The notes: generated from the letters alone by a model not told the origin. A DNA stretch of 64,000 bases from Rhizobium sp. CIAT894 (GCF_000172795.2 NZ_CP020952.1:248001-312000); one strand, 5' to 3'. Positions 47,284 through 56,389 are shown, counted from the stretch's first letter. Translations and numbers: made by a program.

Positions 47284-47537
47284 TCGCAAATCCCCCCACA
47301 GATTTCATCGCTGTCCAATTCGGACAGGCTACGAATATTTGCCCATGTTTATTAATGGGGATTTAATGATTAATATAAGGTTTAGCGGTCTATTTTCGGG
47401 CTTTACCGGCCGTCGCGCCCTGATGGGCAGCCCTATTTTGATAAATTTCCGTCAGGTTCTGAGGACCGGATGTGGAGATCCAAAGGGCTCCAGCGTCCTT
47501 GCACACTGGAAAAGAAGCACAGCACTGGAACGATCAT

Positions 47538-49721
47538 TCAGCCGCTTTTCAGTTGCGCCATCGTGAGCAGCGTATCGGCGCTGATCGTCGCCGAGCCGGT
47601 CAGGATAGAAAGCGCTGTCGACGTGGTGCCCGTCCCGTTGGCCATGTCGTACATCGCGGTGAAACGCTTGATCAGATTGTCGACCTTGTCAGTATCCGAC
47701 AGATCCTTGATATCGATGAAATTGCCGACCATTTCAGCTTGCTTGTCGACGTCCATGTTCGAGACATAACTCGACAGGTTGAAGGTCGTGGTAAAAAACT
47801 CAAAGAGTGCGCTGTCGCCCAGAATGTCATAGGCGTTCGAAATCTCCGGCGCCTTGCGCTGGAAATAGAGGGCGAGGCGCACGCCGGTATTGCTGTCGCC
47901 CTGGTCGTCTTCGAGCGTCATGCGGACATAGGAGTCGATCGTCTCCAGCACGTCGCCGCGCTGCTGCACCGTCCCGGTCGGCTCCGCCGAGATATTGCCA
48001 TCCTGATCGAAATTGAACGCACCGACGAGTTCGGCGAAACGATTGTCGTCCAGTTTGTTGACATAGCTATCTTCGTCGTCGAGATCGGACGAGAACATTT
48101 TCTTCAGTTGATCCGCGGTGACATCGTCGGGATCGAGCCCCTTCGCCTCGAGCACAAAACTAACCAGGCGATCGTCGGCCAGAAATTCACTCGCCGTCGT
48201 GATCGTCGCCATCTGCTCACGAAAGTAGGTGATCTCGTCATCCGCCGCGTCGGTCGCCTCGGTCAGTTCGTCACCGTCGAGGTAACGGATCTTGTTCTGC
48301 TTGTAATAGGCGGCATAGTCGTCGACGACGGATTCCGACATGGCCTGCAAGGGAACGGTGACGTCGCCATCGCTGTCGAAGTTGAATGCTTTGCGAAAGG
48401 CGACGAACCGGTCGTCGTTCAGGCTGTTGACATAGCTTTTCGAATCCGTGGGATCGCTTTCGAGAATCTTCCGAACCTGGCTTTTCGAAACACTGTCCGG
48501 ATCGATGTCGAAGGCGCGCAGCGCCATTTCCCACATTTCCGGAAGATCGTCGTTGTCATCATCGTCGTCATCGGCATTCGACACGAGAAAATCATCGATC
48601 GAGGTGACGCTGGCGATGCGCGTCGTATAGTTGTCGACGGCATCCTCCGTGTCGGTATTGGCGACCAGCACCTGATAGTTTTCATCGAAGGCCGCCGTCG
48701 TCGCGGTGGTCTGATCCGACGTCTGGGCGGTGTCGCCATCGGCAAGCGCGCCATCCTCGTCGAAATTGAAGGCGTCGTGCAGATCGGACAGGCCGATGGC
48801 GTCGGCGATGTCGGCGCTTTTCAGCGCCGCGGAAATGAACGTGTCGGTTTCGTCATCGGTCAGCCCGTAAGCAGTCCTGAGATAATCGACCAGCTTGTCG
48901 TCGTTCATCAACTGATCGACCGAGGTGATGTTTCCGATCTGCGCCGCGAAATAGGTGTCGTAGGCCTCTCCGGTGTCCGAAGACGCAATCGTCGAGGAGG
49001 CCACCGCATAGCCGCTCGTCACCAGCGAGATCTGGTCTTCCGACATCACGTCGCCGTCGGTCGAGCCGTCCTCGTTGAAGTTGAAGGCCTTTGCCAGGCT
49101 GACATAGACGTCGTCGCCGAGCTGGTTGACGAAACTGTCGGGGTCGTCGAGATCGCTGGTCAAAACCTGTTTCAGGAAGCTGCTGGAGGTGTATTCGGTG
49201 CTTAGACCGAAGGCCGTCAGCGCATAGTTCTTCAATCTCGAGCTTGAGAGGAAATCGTCGACCGAGGTGATCGACGAGATGTTCTCTTCGAAATAATCCG
49301 TCTCGTCTGCGATATTCTCCGCCTCGGTGTCGAAGGATGTCTCATAGGCATCGAGCAGATTGTCCCGCTGCACGTCGGATTGCGCCGTCTTCGTCTCGCC
49401 CGAAAATTTGAAGGCGGCGGCAAACTCGGCATAACGGCTGTCGCTCAGGCTGTTGGCGAAGCTCGATGAATCGCTGAGGTCGCTTTCCAGCACCTTCTTC
49501 ATGAAGGCCTTGGCATATGTCATGTCGTCGAGCCCGTAGGCCTTCATGGCGTAGGAGTAGAGCTTATAATCGCCCATGAATTCATCGACCGTCGTGACCT
49601 TGTCGATGTTTTCCTTATAGTAGGCGCTGTCGCGGGAAACCGTGGCCTGAGACGCGACGTTCGAGAGACTGGTGTTGAGATTTCGCGCGACTGCGAGATA
49701 GCTTACATAGGTGGAAACCAA
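47538..49721 (-). CDS. Large repeat protein of the DUF1217 (flagellar-associated) family
   Basis: 727 residues from a TTG start at 49721 with AGAGGA upstream. It begins MVSTYVSYLAVARNLNTSLS, a start typical of DUF1217 proteins found in rhizobial flagellar clusters. About six units follow (near 30-105, 140-215, 250-325, 365-450, 495-575 and 605-700), each with a TTVDEFM/TSVDDFL strand, an acidic helix and the ending AFNFDxDG. The unit ends carry aspartate-rich loops (NFDSDGDVT, NFDQDGNIS, NFNEDGSTDGD) that resemble calcium-binding loops. Most DUF1217 proteins are shorter. The protein is very acidic and has no signal peptide, as for flagellar-type export substrates. One predicted TetR operator lies about 220 bases upstream. 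Confidence 0.82.
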   Translation of the reverse strand: MVSTYVSYLAVARNLNTSLSNVASQATVSRDSAYYKENIDKVTTVDEFMGDYKLYSYAMKAYGLDDMTYAKAFMKKVLESDLSDSSSFANSLSDSRYAEFAAAFKFSGETKTAQSDVQRDNLLDAYETSFDTEAENIADETDYFEENISSITSVDDFLSSSRLKNYALTAFGLSTEYTSSSFLKQVLTSDLDDPDSFVNQLGDDVYVSLAKAFNFNEDGSTDGDVMSEDQISLVTSGYAVASSTIASSDTGEAYDTYFAAQIGNITSVDQLMNDDKLVDYLRTAYGLTDDETDTFISAALKSADIADAIGLSDLHDAFNFDEDGALADGDTAQTSDQTTATTAAFDENYQVLVANTDTEDAVDNYTTRIASVTSIDDFLVSNADDDDDDNDDLPEMWEMALRAFDIDPDSVSKSQVRKILESDPTDSKSYVNSLNDDRFVAFRKAFNFDSDGDVTVPLQAMSESVVDDYAAYYKQNKIRYLDGDELTEATDAADDEITYFREQMATITTASEFLADDRLVSFVLEAKGLDPDDVTADQLKKMFSSDLDDEDSYVNKLDDNRFAELVGAFNFDQDGNISAEPTGTVQQRGDVLETIDSYVRMTLEDDQGDSNTGVRLALYFQRKAPEISNAYDILGDSALFEFFTTTFNLSSYVSNMDVDKQAEMVGNFIDIKDLSDTDKVDNLIKRFTAMYDMANGTGTTSTALSILTGSATISADTLLTMAQLKSG

Positions 49722-49941
49722 CGTCTGTTCCTCTAACCTTTTGTTTTACGCAATTCCCGGCAAAAGCGCTTCACGCTTTGCCTGGCAAAACCGCTGCGCA
49801 CTCTTGCTGGAATTGCTCCAGGCACGGCGGTGCCGCGCGAAAGCCTGCCGGCGGTCACGGGTAAACTTTTCATCTCTGCAGGGAGGTCGTCGCCGGTCAT
49901 GGCGAGGCACAGCCACGTACATGTGGCCGAATCAATTTAAA

Positions 49942-49957
49942 AGAACTCTACAGTTCT
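49942..49957. promoter_or_regulatory. Predicted TetR operator, left copy
   Basis: AGAACT-CTAC-AGTTCT lies between the DUF1217 gene and the TetR stop codon. It is followed by ATAATTA, so a TATAAT-like -10 element overlaps its right edge. The same six-base arms with the same four-base spacing occur at 50759. Confidence 0.75.
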
Positions 49958-50003
49958 ATAATTAATCCAATGCGGAATTGGAAGCTGAAAAATTTGCGAC
50001 GCT

Positions 50004-50651
50004 TTAAGCCGCGCCGACGCCGGCGGCAAAGATTGCGATGCAGCGCCGAAGATGGGCCAGCAGTGTTGCCCGATCGGGCCAAGCCTTGACGGGCCCTTCC
50101 GGCGGCCCCATGCCGCCAAAGACCATATCCATCAGCATCCGGGCTCCGCTCTCAGGGTCATCAAGCGACAACTTGCCTTCCGCCCGGCGATCGCTCAGCC
50201 AGTCGGCAAGATGCTGCCGGCTGGCATTTATGCCGTCATGCTGCAGAATGTCGACGAGTTCGGGAAACTGCCCTGCTTCACGAAAGACAAGCTGGAGGAA
50301 GCCGGCACGATCCGCATCCTTCTCCTCGTCCATGTCGATCATGAAAATGCGTTCGAGGCTCTCGGCGATCGAGAGATCCTCCACAGGCCTGGGCAGATCG
50401 AGCATCATGCGCCGATGCGCGCCGACCACGGCGGCAAACAACTCTTCCTTGCTCTGAAAGAGCTTGTACAGCGTCTGCTTCGAGACGCCCGCCTCGGCGG
50501 CAACGACAGCGGTCGTGCTTCCGGCATAACCGCATTTTACGAAAACACGGCGGGCAATTTCGACGATATGCGCCCGCTTGTCCTCATCGCTGGAGACTTT
50601 CGGCCTGCCCCGCTTGCGCGGCTCATCTACGGGCTCGTCGACACCATTCAT
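50004..50651 (-). CDS. TetR-family transcriptional regulator
   Basis: 215 residues. The N-terminal helix-turn-helix is plain: IVEIARRVFVKCGYAGSTTA then VVAAEAGVSKQTLYKLFQSK (about 30-69), preceded by a basic RKRGRPKV tail. The C-terminal ligand domain has no recognisable effector signature; REAGQFPELVDILQ is common in the AcrR-like group. It lies between the DUF1217 gene and the EF-hand/flgEKL genes, and two identical palindromes flank it. It probably represses both sides and itself (right site 107 bases upstream of its start). Confidence 0.92.
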   Translation of the reverse strand: MNGVDEPVDEPRKRGRPKVSSDEDKRAHIVEIARRVFVKCGYAGSTTAVVAAEAGVSKQTLYKLFQSKEELFAAVVGAHRRMMLDLPRPVEDLSIAESLERIFMIDMDEEKDADRAGFLQLVFREAGQFPELVDILQHDGINASRQHLADWLSDRRAEGKLSLDDPESGARMLMDMVFGGMGPPEGPVKAWPDRATLLAHLRRCIAIFAAGVGAA

Positions 50652-50758
50652 GATGATCTAGACCGCTTTACCAAAGCGCATACCGATGCCCCCGGAAAGC
50701 GGATTACGATTTCTGAGGGATGATTTTTTCGGTTGTCGCATTAGTAATTTCGATTTAG

Positions 50759-50774
50759 AGAACTCACAAGTTCT
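50759..50774. promoter_or_regulatory. Predicted TetR operator, right copy
   Basis: AGAACT-CACA-AGTTCT in the divergent region between the TetR gene and the EF-hand gene. TGTAAT, a -10-like element for the plus strand, overlaps its right edge, at the same position as ATAATT at the left copy. Confidence 0.75.
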
Positions 50775-50815
50775 GTAATGCGTTGCATCCCCACCCTCAT
50801 AGCGATGGAGCGCTT

Positions 50816-51679
50816 ATGACGACCATTTCGGCCGCAACATCAATTTCTTCCTATTCCTATAGCAAGAATTCGACGTCCGCATCCCAGGACATCCTATCCT
50901 GTAATACGGTTTCGGCAAAAAAATCAACCACAACCCAGCAGTCGGACGAAGACTCGACCAATAGTGCCGAGAAACTCATGGCTCAGTTGATGTCGATGGC
51001 AATGAACGGCCTCACCGGTCAGTCCGGCTCCGCCCAAGAGCAGGACGGCGGCAAGGGTATGGACGTTGCGGAGCTGGACAGCGATGGCGATGGCTATGTG
51101 AGCAAAGCCGAATTCGTCGCAGCCCGACCATCCGACGTGACGGAAGATCAGGCCGGCACGCTGTTCGACAGCTTCGACAGCGAAGGTTCCGGTTCACTGT
51201 CGGTCGATGCGCTGAGCGAGGCCATGTCCGCCCAGCAGTCGCAACGTGCCGGCGGACCACCGCCGCCCGCCGGGGATGACGAGCTTGCATCCCTACTCTC
51301 CGATCTCGATACGGACGAAGACGGACTTGTGAGCAAAACCGAATTCGTCGCAGGCCGGCCGTCCGACGTCAGCGAAGATCAGGCCGGCACACTGTTCGAC
51401 AGCTTCGACAGCGAAGGCGCCGGTTCACTCTCGGTCGATGCGCTGACCGAGGCCATGTCCGCCCAGCAGTCGCAACGTCCGGACGGACCGCCGCCTGCCG
51501 ACGATCAGCAGTCCGCATCCCTGCTCTCCGACCTCGATGCGGATGGAGACGGGCTCGTGACATTGGAAGAATTCATGGCCGGCAAGCCGGAGGACGTCAC
51601 CGAAAGCCAGGCGAGCCAGCTCTTCGATCTGCTCGACACATCGGGCAGCGGTTCATTGTCAACCCGCGCCACGGGCTGA
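50816..51679 (+). CDS. Six-EF-hand calcium-binding protein
   Basis: 287 residues from the ATG at 50816 (TGGAG six bases upstream). The first about 90 residues are serine/threonine-rich and disordered-looking, with no signal peptide, a profile seen in flagellar export substrates. Then come three EF-hand pairs. The first loop of each pair is canonical (DSDGDGYVSKAE, DTDEDGLVSKTE, DADGDGLVTLEE, glutamate at position 12). The second is degenerate (DSEGSGSLSVDA, DSEGAGSLSVDA, DTSGSGSLSTRA), lacking that glutamate. Three calcium ions are therefore likely. It lies upstream of flgE. The C-terminus ends inside the last loop, so the final helix is missing. Confidence 0.85.
   Translation: MTTISAATSISSYSYSKNSTSASQDILSCNTVSAKKSTTTQQSDEDSTNSAEKLMAQLMSMAMNGLTGQSGSAQEQDGGKGMDVAELDSDGDGYVSKAEFVAARPSDVTEDQAGTLFDSFDSEGSGSLSVDALSEAMSAQQSQRAGGPPPPAGDDELASLLSDLDTDEDGLVSKTEFVAGRPSDVSEDQAGTLFDSFDSEGAGSLSVDALTEAMSAQQSQRPDGPPPADDQQSASLLSDLDADGDGLVTLEEFMAGKPEDVTESQASQLFDLLDTSGSGSLSTRATG
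51060..51530 (+). repeat. Tandem 231-base repeat inside the EF-hand gene
   Basis: TCCGACGT at 51131 recurs in phase at 51362, and about 110 bases after it are nearly identical in both copies (differences mostly silent). A third, more diverged unit follows from about 51535. The period is 77 codons. This indicates recent duplication of an EF-hand pair. Confidence 0.75.
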
Positions 51680-52003
51680 CCGCTGATAAGGGGCGTCGCA
51701 TTGTGGTTGCTGGAGAAGCTGCAATGCGACGGCCTGAAAGCGGCCCGGCAGTCGAGCCGGCAGAGCCCCGAGCCGGGCCGCTCCTGAACTGTAGAAGAGT
51801 TTGAATGGTGCGCGGCAGCAGGCGCACGATATTTGCGCGCGGATGAGCCGCGGCGCCTACCGCCATCACGGGGTCAGTCCAGACAATCAGATCATCCACC
51901 GGTGCCGGCCTTTGCCCGGCGCGGCCGATGTCGTGCGCCCGTTATCCGGGACCTGGCAGCCTCTCGTCACATGGCATGTTCCCAAACCTTAAAGGATCGA
52001 GCC
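51680..52003. other. Gap before flgE with a degenerate operator-like site
   Basis: No gene is supported. GAACTGTAG-AA-GAGTTT at 51786-51802 resembles the left TetR site in inverse orientation with two extra bases, so it may be a weak third site. AAAGGA precedes the flgE start. Confidence 0.35.
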
Positions 52004-53296
52004 ATGAGCATTTTTGGAAGCATGAAAACCGCGGTCTCCGGCATGAGCGCCCAGGCAAACCGTCTGAGCACGGTGTCCGACAATATCGCCAACGCAAACA
52101 CGGTCGGCTACAAAGCCGTTTCCACCTCGTTCTCATCGCTGGTCCTGCCGTCCTCTTCAGGCAATTACAATTCCGGCGGCGTCCAGACATCCGTGCGCCA
52201 GGCGATTTCCGAACAAGGCGACATTTCTTATACGACTTCGGATTACGACCTGGCGATATCAGGAGATGGCTTCTTCATCGTGCAAAACGCCGACGGCACG
52301 CCGGTTCTCACCCGCGCCGGCGACTTCTCCGTCGACAGCGACGGCAATCTGGTCAACAGCGCCGGTTTCACCCTCATGGGATATTCCTATGATTCCGGCG
52401 TGCCGGCGGTGGTCGTCAACGGCTTCGACGGCCTGGTGCCGGTCAACGTAACCCAATCGGGCTTGAGCGCTATCGCTTCGAGCAGCGCCTATTTCAGCGG
52501 CAACTTGAATTCCGAGGCAACCGTCGTCACCGATACGACGACGCTGCCGAGCGCCAACTCGTCCAGTGTCACCGACGACACGAAGAAAATGTCGCTGGTT
52601 GCCTACGACAGCCTCGGCGGCACCGTCCAGTACGACTACTACTTCACCAAGACGGGAGTCACGACGGATACGAGCGGAGCAGTCACCGGAAGCACCTGGG
52701 AGGTCTCGGTTTACCGCAACGCCGATGCAGCGACCGGCGGCACGACCTCCTTCCCCTACTCCTCCAGCGCGGTCAGCGTTGCCAGCCTTTCCTTCGACGC
52801 CGACGGCCAGCTGACCTCTGCTGCAGACACCGACATCGTCGATCCGGTTACGGCAAAGACAATCACCATGGATTATTCGGATTTCACCCAGCTTGCCTCC
52901 GACTTCTCGGCGACCGGCTCTGCCGACGGCCAGGCGGCCAGTGCCGTGAACTCGGTATCGATCGGTACGGACGGCGTGGTCTCGGTCTCCTACGCCAATG
53001 GCGCGACCAAGTCTCTCTATCAAATCCCGCTCGCCACCGTCGCCAGCCCCGACAACCTGACGCTGATGAGCGGCAACGTCTACAGCGCCAACGGCCAGTC
53101 TGGCGTCACCGTCACCGGCTTTCCGCAGACGAACGGGCTCGGCTCCATTCAGTCCGGCGCTCTCGAAAGCTCGAACGTCGATCTCGCCGGCGAACTGACG
53201 GAGATGATCGAGGCGCAGCGCAGCTATACCGCCAATTCGAAAGTATTCCAGACCGGCTCCGATATCATGGATGTCCTCGTCAATCTGAAGCGATAG
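52004..53296 (+). CDS. flgE: Flagellar hook protein FlgE (isolated copy)
   Basis: 430 residues from the ATG at 52004 (AAAGGA upstream); an upstream in-frame extension is artefactual. It begins MSIFGSMKTAVSGMSAQANR then LSTVSDNIANANTVGYKAVS, the conserved N-terminal rod/hook helix. It ends with LTEMIEAQRSYTANSKVFQT and DIMDVLVNLKR, the matching C-terminal helix that packs in the hook's inner tube. The variable middle is serine/threonine/glycine-rich (about 150-330). FlgE forms the universal joint outside the cell. No basal-body, hook-cap (flgD) or export genes are in the window. The downstream flgK and flgL suggest that the set moves together. Confidence 0.93.
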   Translation: MSIFGSMKTAVSGMSAQANRLSTVSDNIANANTVGYKAVSTSFSSLVLPSSSGNYNSGGVQTSVRQAISEQGDISYTTSDYDLAISGDGFFIVQNADGTPVLTRAGDFSVDSDGNLVNSAGFTLMGYSYDSGVPAVVVNGFDGLVPVNVTQSGLSAIASSSAYFSGNLNSEATVVTDTTTLPSANSSSVTDDTKKMSLVAYDSLGGTVQYDYYFTKTGVTTDTSGAVTGSTWEVSVYRNADAATGGTTSFPYSSSAVSVASLSFDADGQLTSAADTDIVDPVTAKTITMDYSDFTQLASDFSATGSADGQAASAVNSVSIGTDGVVSVSYANGATKSLYQIPLATVASPDNLTLMSGNVYSANGQSGVTVTGFPQTNGLGSIQSGALESSNVDLAGELTEMIEAQRSYTANSKVFQTGSDIMDVLVNLKR

Positions 53297-53309
53297 AGGG
53301 AGCAGCTGA

Positions 53310-54770
53310 ATGTCGCTCACCTCCGCCTTGAACAGCGCCCAAAGTATTTTCAACAATACGGGCCAGCAAAGCAGCGTCATCTCAACCAATATCGCCAATG
53401 TCGGAAATTCCGATTATGTGAGACGGGAGGCGTCGATCACGACGTCTCTGTCCGGCGCGCAGGTCGTCAGCATCAGCCGGGCGCAGGAAACTGCGCTGCT
53501 GGCCCAGTACCTGCAGTCGAACGCCAAGGACAGCGCCCAGCAGACGCTGGTGACCGGCCTCGAAAGCCTGAAATCGCTGATGGGAGGCAACGACTACGAG
53601 ACCTCGCCGAGCACCTATCTCTCGGCATTCCAGCAGGCGCTGCAGACATACGCCACATCGCCGAGCAGCACGACCGCTGCGCAATCGGCCGTCACCGCCG
53701 CGCAGGATCTTGCCAATTCCCTGAATACCGCAAGCGACGGCGTCCAGTCGATCAGGGCCGATGCCGATGCGGACATCGCCACGCAGGTCTCCTCGCTGAA
53801 TACGCTGCTGTCGCAGTTCGAGACGGCCAACAACGCCGTCAAGCAGGCGACGGCGACCGGCGCCGATACGTCCTCGGCACTCGACGAGCGTGAAAAGCTC
53901 CTCAAGCAGATCTCCTCGATCGTCGGCGTCACCACCACCGTGCGCGACAACAACGACATGGCGCTCTACACCTCGGACGGCACAGTGCTGTTCGAGACCA
54001 TACCGCGCACCGTCACATACGTCCCGACGACAACCTACGTCGCTGGAACCGAGGGCAATTCCGTCTATATCGACGGCGTGGCGCTCGACGCCGGTGAGGG
54101 ATCGACGACGACTGCCTCGGGCAGCCTGCAGGCGCTGCTGCAACTTCGCGACGAAATCGCCCCGACATTCCAGGCCCAGCTCGACGAAATCGGCAAATCT
54201 CTCGTCCAGGCCTTCTCGGAAACCGACGGCAGCACCAGCGCGCCCGGACTTTTCGTCTGGACGACGGCGGCCGGCGCAACCGGGGGAACGCCCGGTACTT
54301 CCGACGACACGACCGGGATTGCTTCGACGATTTCCGTCAATCTCGCCGTCGTCACCAGCGAGGGCGGCGATGCGACGAAGCTGCGCGATGGAACGATCAG
54401 CGGCATCACCGATCTCAACAGCGCCGGCGACAGCGGCTTCTCGGACAATCTCGACGCCCTGTATACGGCGTTGACGGAACAGCGCTCCTTCTCTTCCGAC
54501 GCCGGTCTCTCCACGACGCAGAGCCTGATGGACTATGCCAGCTCCTCCATCGGTTGGCTGGAACAGTATCGCAGCGATGCGACGTCGGCCTCCGAAAACA
54601 CCGCGGCGGCGCTTTCGCGCTCCGACGAGGCCTATTCCAACGAAGCCGGCGTCAACCTCGACGAGGAGCTGACGCTCCTTCTCGATATCGAACAATCCTA
54701 CAAGGCGGCGACGAAGATCCTGAACGTCATCGACGAGATGTTCAAGTCGCTCCTCGACATAGCGAGCTAG
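53310..54770 (+). CDS. flgK: Flagellar hook-associated protein 1, FlgK
   Basis: 486 residues, close to the rhizobial norm. It begins MSLTSALNSAQSIFNNTGQQ then SSVISTNIANVGNSDYVRRE, and ends LTLLLDIEQSYKAATKILNV then IDEMFKSLLDIAS, the paired terminal helices of axial proteins. The middle holds coiled regions with YLQSNAKDSAQQTLVTGLES. FlgK is the first junction layer between hook and filament. It starts 13 bases after flgE, in a tight operon with flgL 2 bases after its stop. Confidence 0.93.
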   Translation: MSLTSALNSAQSIFNNTGQQSSVISTNIANVGNSDYVRREASITTSLSGAQVVSISRAQETALLAQYLQSNAKDSAQQTLVTGLESLKSLMGGNDYETSPSTYLSAFQQALQTYATSPSSTTAAQSAVTAAQDLANSLNTASDGVQSIRADADADIATQVSSLNTLLSQFETANNAVKQATATGADTSSALDEREKLLKQISSIVGVTTTVRDNNDMALYTSDGTVLFETIPRTVTYVPTTTYVAGTEGNSVYIDGVALDAGEGSTTTASGSLQALLQLRDEIAPTFQAQLDEIGKSLVQAFSETDGSTSAPGLFVWTTAAGATGGTPGTSDDTTGIASTISVNLAVVTSEGGDATKLRDGTISGITDLNSAGDSGFSDNLDALYTALTEQRSFSSDAGLSTTQSLMDYASSSIGWLEQYRSDATSASENTAAALSRSDEAYSNEAGVNLDEELTLLLDIEQSYKAATKILNVIDEMFKSLLDIAS

Positions 54771-54772
54771 TC

Positions 54773-55819
54773 ATGAAAGCCTCTTTTGTCTCATCATCGG
54801 CGATGCAGAGCGTCCTGCGTCTGACCATCAGCCAGTCGCAGACCAAGCTGCAGCAGGCCTCGACGGAGGCGACGACCGGAACCTACGCCGATATCGGCGT
54901 ATCCCTTGGCGCCGGCGCCGCAAAGTCGATCAATCTGACCAGCGCCATCGACCAGGCCACATCATTCCAATCGAGCAATGCCGTCGTCGAATTGCGCATG
55001 GACGCATCGCAGACCGCCCTTTCAAGTCTCAAGGACGCCGGCGACAGCCTGGTCACGAACCTGACCGCTCTCCAGGCGAGCCAGGATACGACGAGTATCG
55101 CCGTCACCCTGCAGACAGCAGGCGCCACGATTTCGCAGCTGATCTCGACGGCGAATACCTCGGTCAATGGCGAGTTCCTGTTTGCCGGAACGAACCTCGA
55201 CAGCCAGCCGCTGACCGATCAATCCTCTACCACTTCGGATGCGATCGTCACGGCGCTGGGCGATTATGCAACCGGTCTTGGAAAAGATGTCAACGAGCTG
55301 ACAGGCGAGGAAATCGGCACTTTCATAACCGACACCGTCGAGCCGATGTTCTCCGAAAGCGCCTGGACGGACGCTTCGAGCGGCTGGTCGACCGCTTCCA
55401 GCACCGACATGACCAGCCGGATCAGCAGCTCGGAAACCATCACCTCGTCCACCAACGCCAATTCCGAAGGCATGCGTTATCTGGCGCTTGCCTCCGTCGT
55501 CGTCTCCGCCCTCTTCAGCCAGGATCTCAGCGCCGACGCGCAGAGCACCGTCGCGTCGAAGGCGATCGGTTATGCGGCTCAGGCGACGTCAGGCATCGTA
55601 ACGCAGCAGAGCCAGCTCGGCCTCTCGCAGGAACGGGTCGAAAAAGCGAATGACGCGCTCGATGCCCAGTCGAGCCTGCTTCAAGGAAATCTCGTCGATC
55701 TCCAGGGCGTGGATGCCTATGAGGCGTCGACCCTCGTCAACGAACTGCAGACACAACTGGAAACGGCCTACACGCTCGTCTCCAAACTCCAGGGTCTGAG
55801 CCTGGTCAACTATCTCTGA
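54773..55819 (+). CDS. flgL: Flagellar hook-associated protein 3, FlgL
   Basis: 348 residues. The start ATG at 54773 lies 2 bases after the flgK stop, so translation is coupled. The N-terminus KASFVSSSAMQSVLRLTISQ then SQTKLQQASTEATTGTYADI is typical of FlgL of rhizobia. The TNTSVNGEFLFAGTNLDSQP segment is the family's core, and the C-terminus ends TLVNELQTQLETAYTLVSKL. FlgL is the second hook-filament junction layer. The usual rhizobial followers flaF, flbT and flgD are absent here. Confidence 0.92.
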   Translation: MKASFVSSSAMQSVLRLTISQSQTKLQQASTEATTGTYADIGVSLGAGAAKSINLTSAIDQATSFQSSNAVVELRMDASQTALSSLKDAGDSLVTNLTALQASQDTTSIAVTLQTAGATISQLISTANTSVNGEFLFAGTNLDSQPLTDQSSTTSDAIVTALGDYATGLGKDVNELTGEEIGTFITDTVEPMFSESAWTDASSGWSTASSTDMTSRISSSETITSSTNANSEGMRYLALASVVVSALFSQDLSADAQSTVASKAIGYAAQATSGIVTQQSQLGLSQERVEKANDALDAQSSLLQGNLVDLQGVDAYEASTLVNELQTQLETAYTLVSKLQGLSLVNYL

Positions 55820-55828
55820 CGGATCAAA

Positions 55829-56203
55829 ATGAAGGAGTTCAAGCGGTTGCAGATACCAGCCTTAAGGAAACAGCACAGCACAGCCTGCTCCGAAATCGTG
55901 GCGGAAGCCGCCTTCGCGCTCGCCTCCGGCATCATCGACACAATCCCTTTCGTCGGCAGCAAGCTGGACGAAGGGCAGGCGCGGGCCTGGCCACGATCGG
56001 GTGTCTTCACCGATGACGGCGTCGAGATGACGGGCACCCCTCCTGAAATATTCGAACTCTGCGAGCTGCTGGCAGGCCATATCGAGCGGGGCGCGGCTTT
56101 CGACGTCTTCGAGGTTTTCCACAAGATTGCGCGGATCGACCGGCTGATCGACTGGAGCCAGGGAGCGGTGCTTTCACCTGAGCCGCATCCGGTAACGCAT
56201 TGA
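55829..56203 (+). CDS. Hypothetical protein at the end of the flgEKL operon
   Basis: 124 residues starting 9 bases after flgL. I do not recognise it. It has a hydrophobic-leaning stretch IVAEAAFALASGIIDTIPFV (about 23-42), a central DEGQARAWPRSGVFTDDGVE and a helical C-terminal half GTPPEIFELCELLAGHIERG. It lacks a signal peptide. Its close spacing suggests that it belongs to the cassette. No strong ribosome site is visible; translation could be coupled to flgL. Confidence 0.55.
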   Translation: MKEFKRLQIPALRKQHSTACSEIVAEAAFALASGIIDTIPFVGSKLDEGQARAWPRSGVFTDDGVEMTGTPPEIFELCELLAGHIERGAAFDVFEVFHKIARIDRLIDWSQGAVLSPEPHPVTH

Positions 56204-56389
56204 CTAAAAATCAAAAAGATCGTCCGGAGGGTGGTGCGATCGCACCCTCGCCGCGATGGTGTGCCGGATATGCCGGCCTTGCACTCGGCTTGTCCATTGC
56301 AGCATTCTGGACTTTGCCATAGGGAGATCGAAGGCGATTGTCGAAGGTCTGCCGACAGATGGGTCTATGAAAGACCGAGTGTGTTGTTG

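Noticed and set aside
47472..49205. 577-residue plus-strand frame
   Set aside because: Antisense to the DUF1217 gene; it exists because of that gene's biased aspartate codons.
53382..54695. 437-residue minus-strand frame
   Set aside because: Antisense to flgK, no ribosome site, low-complexity glycine/arginine composition.
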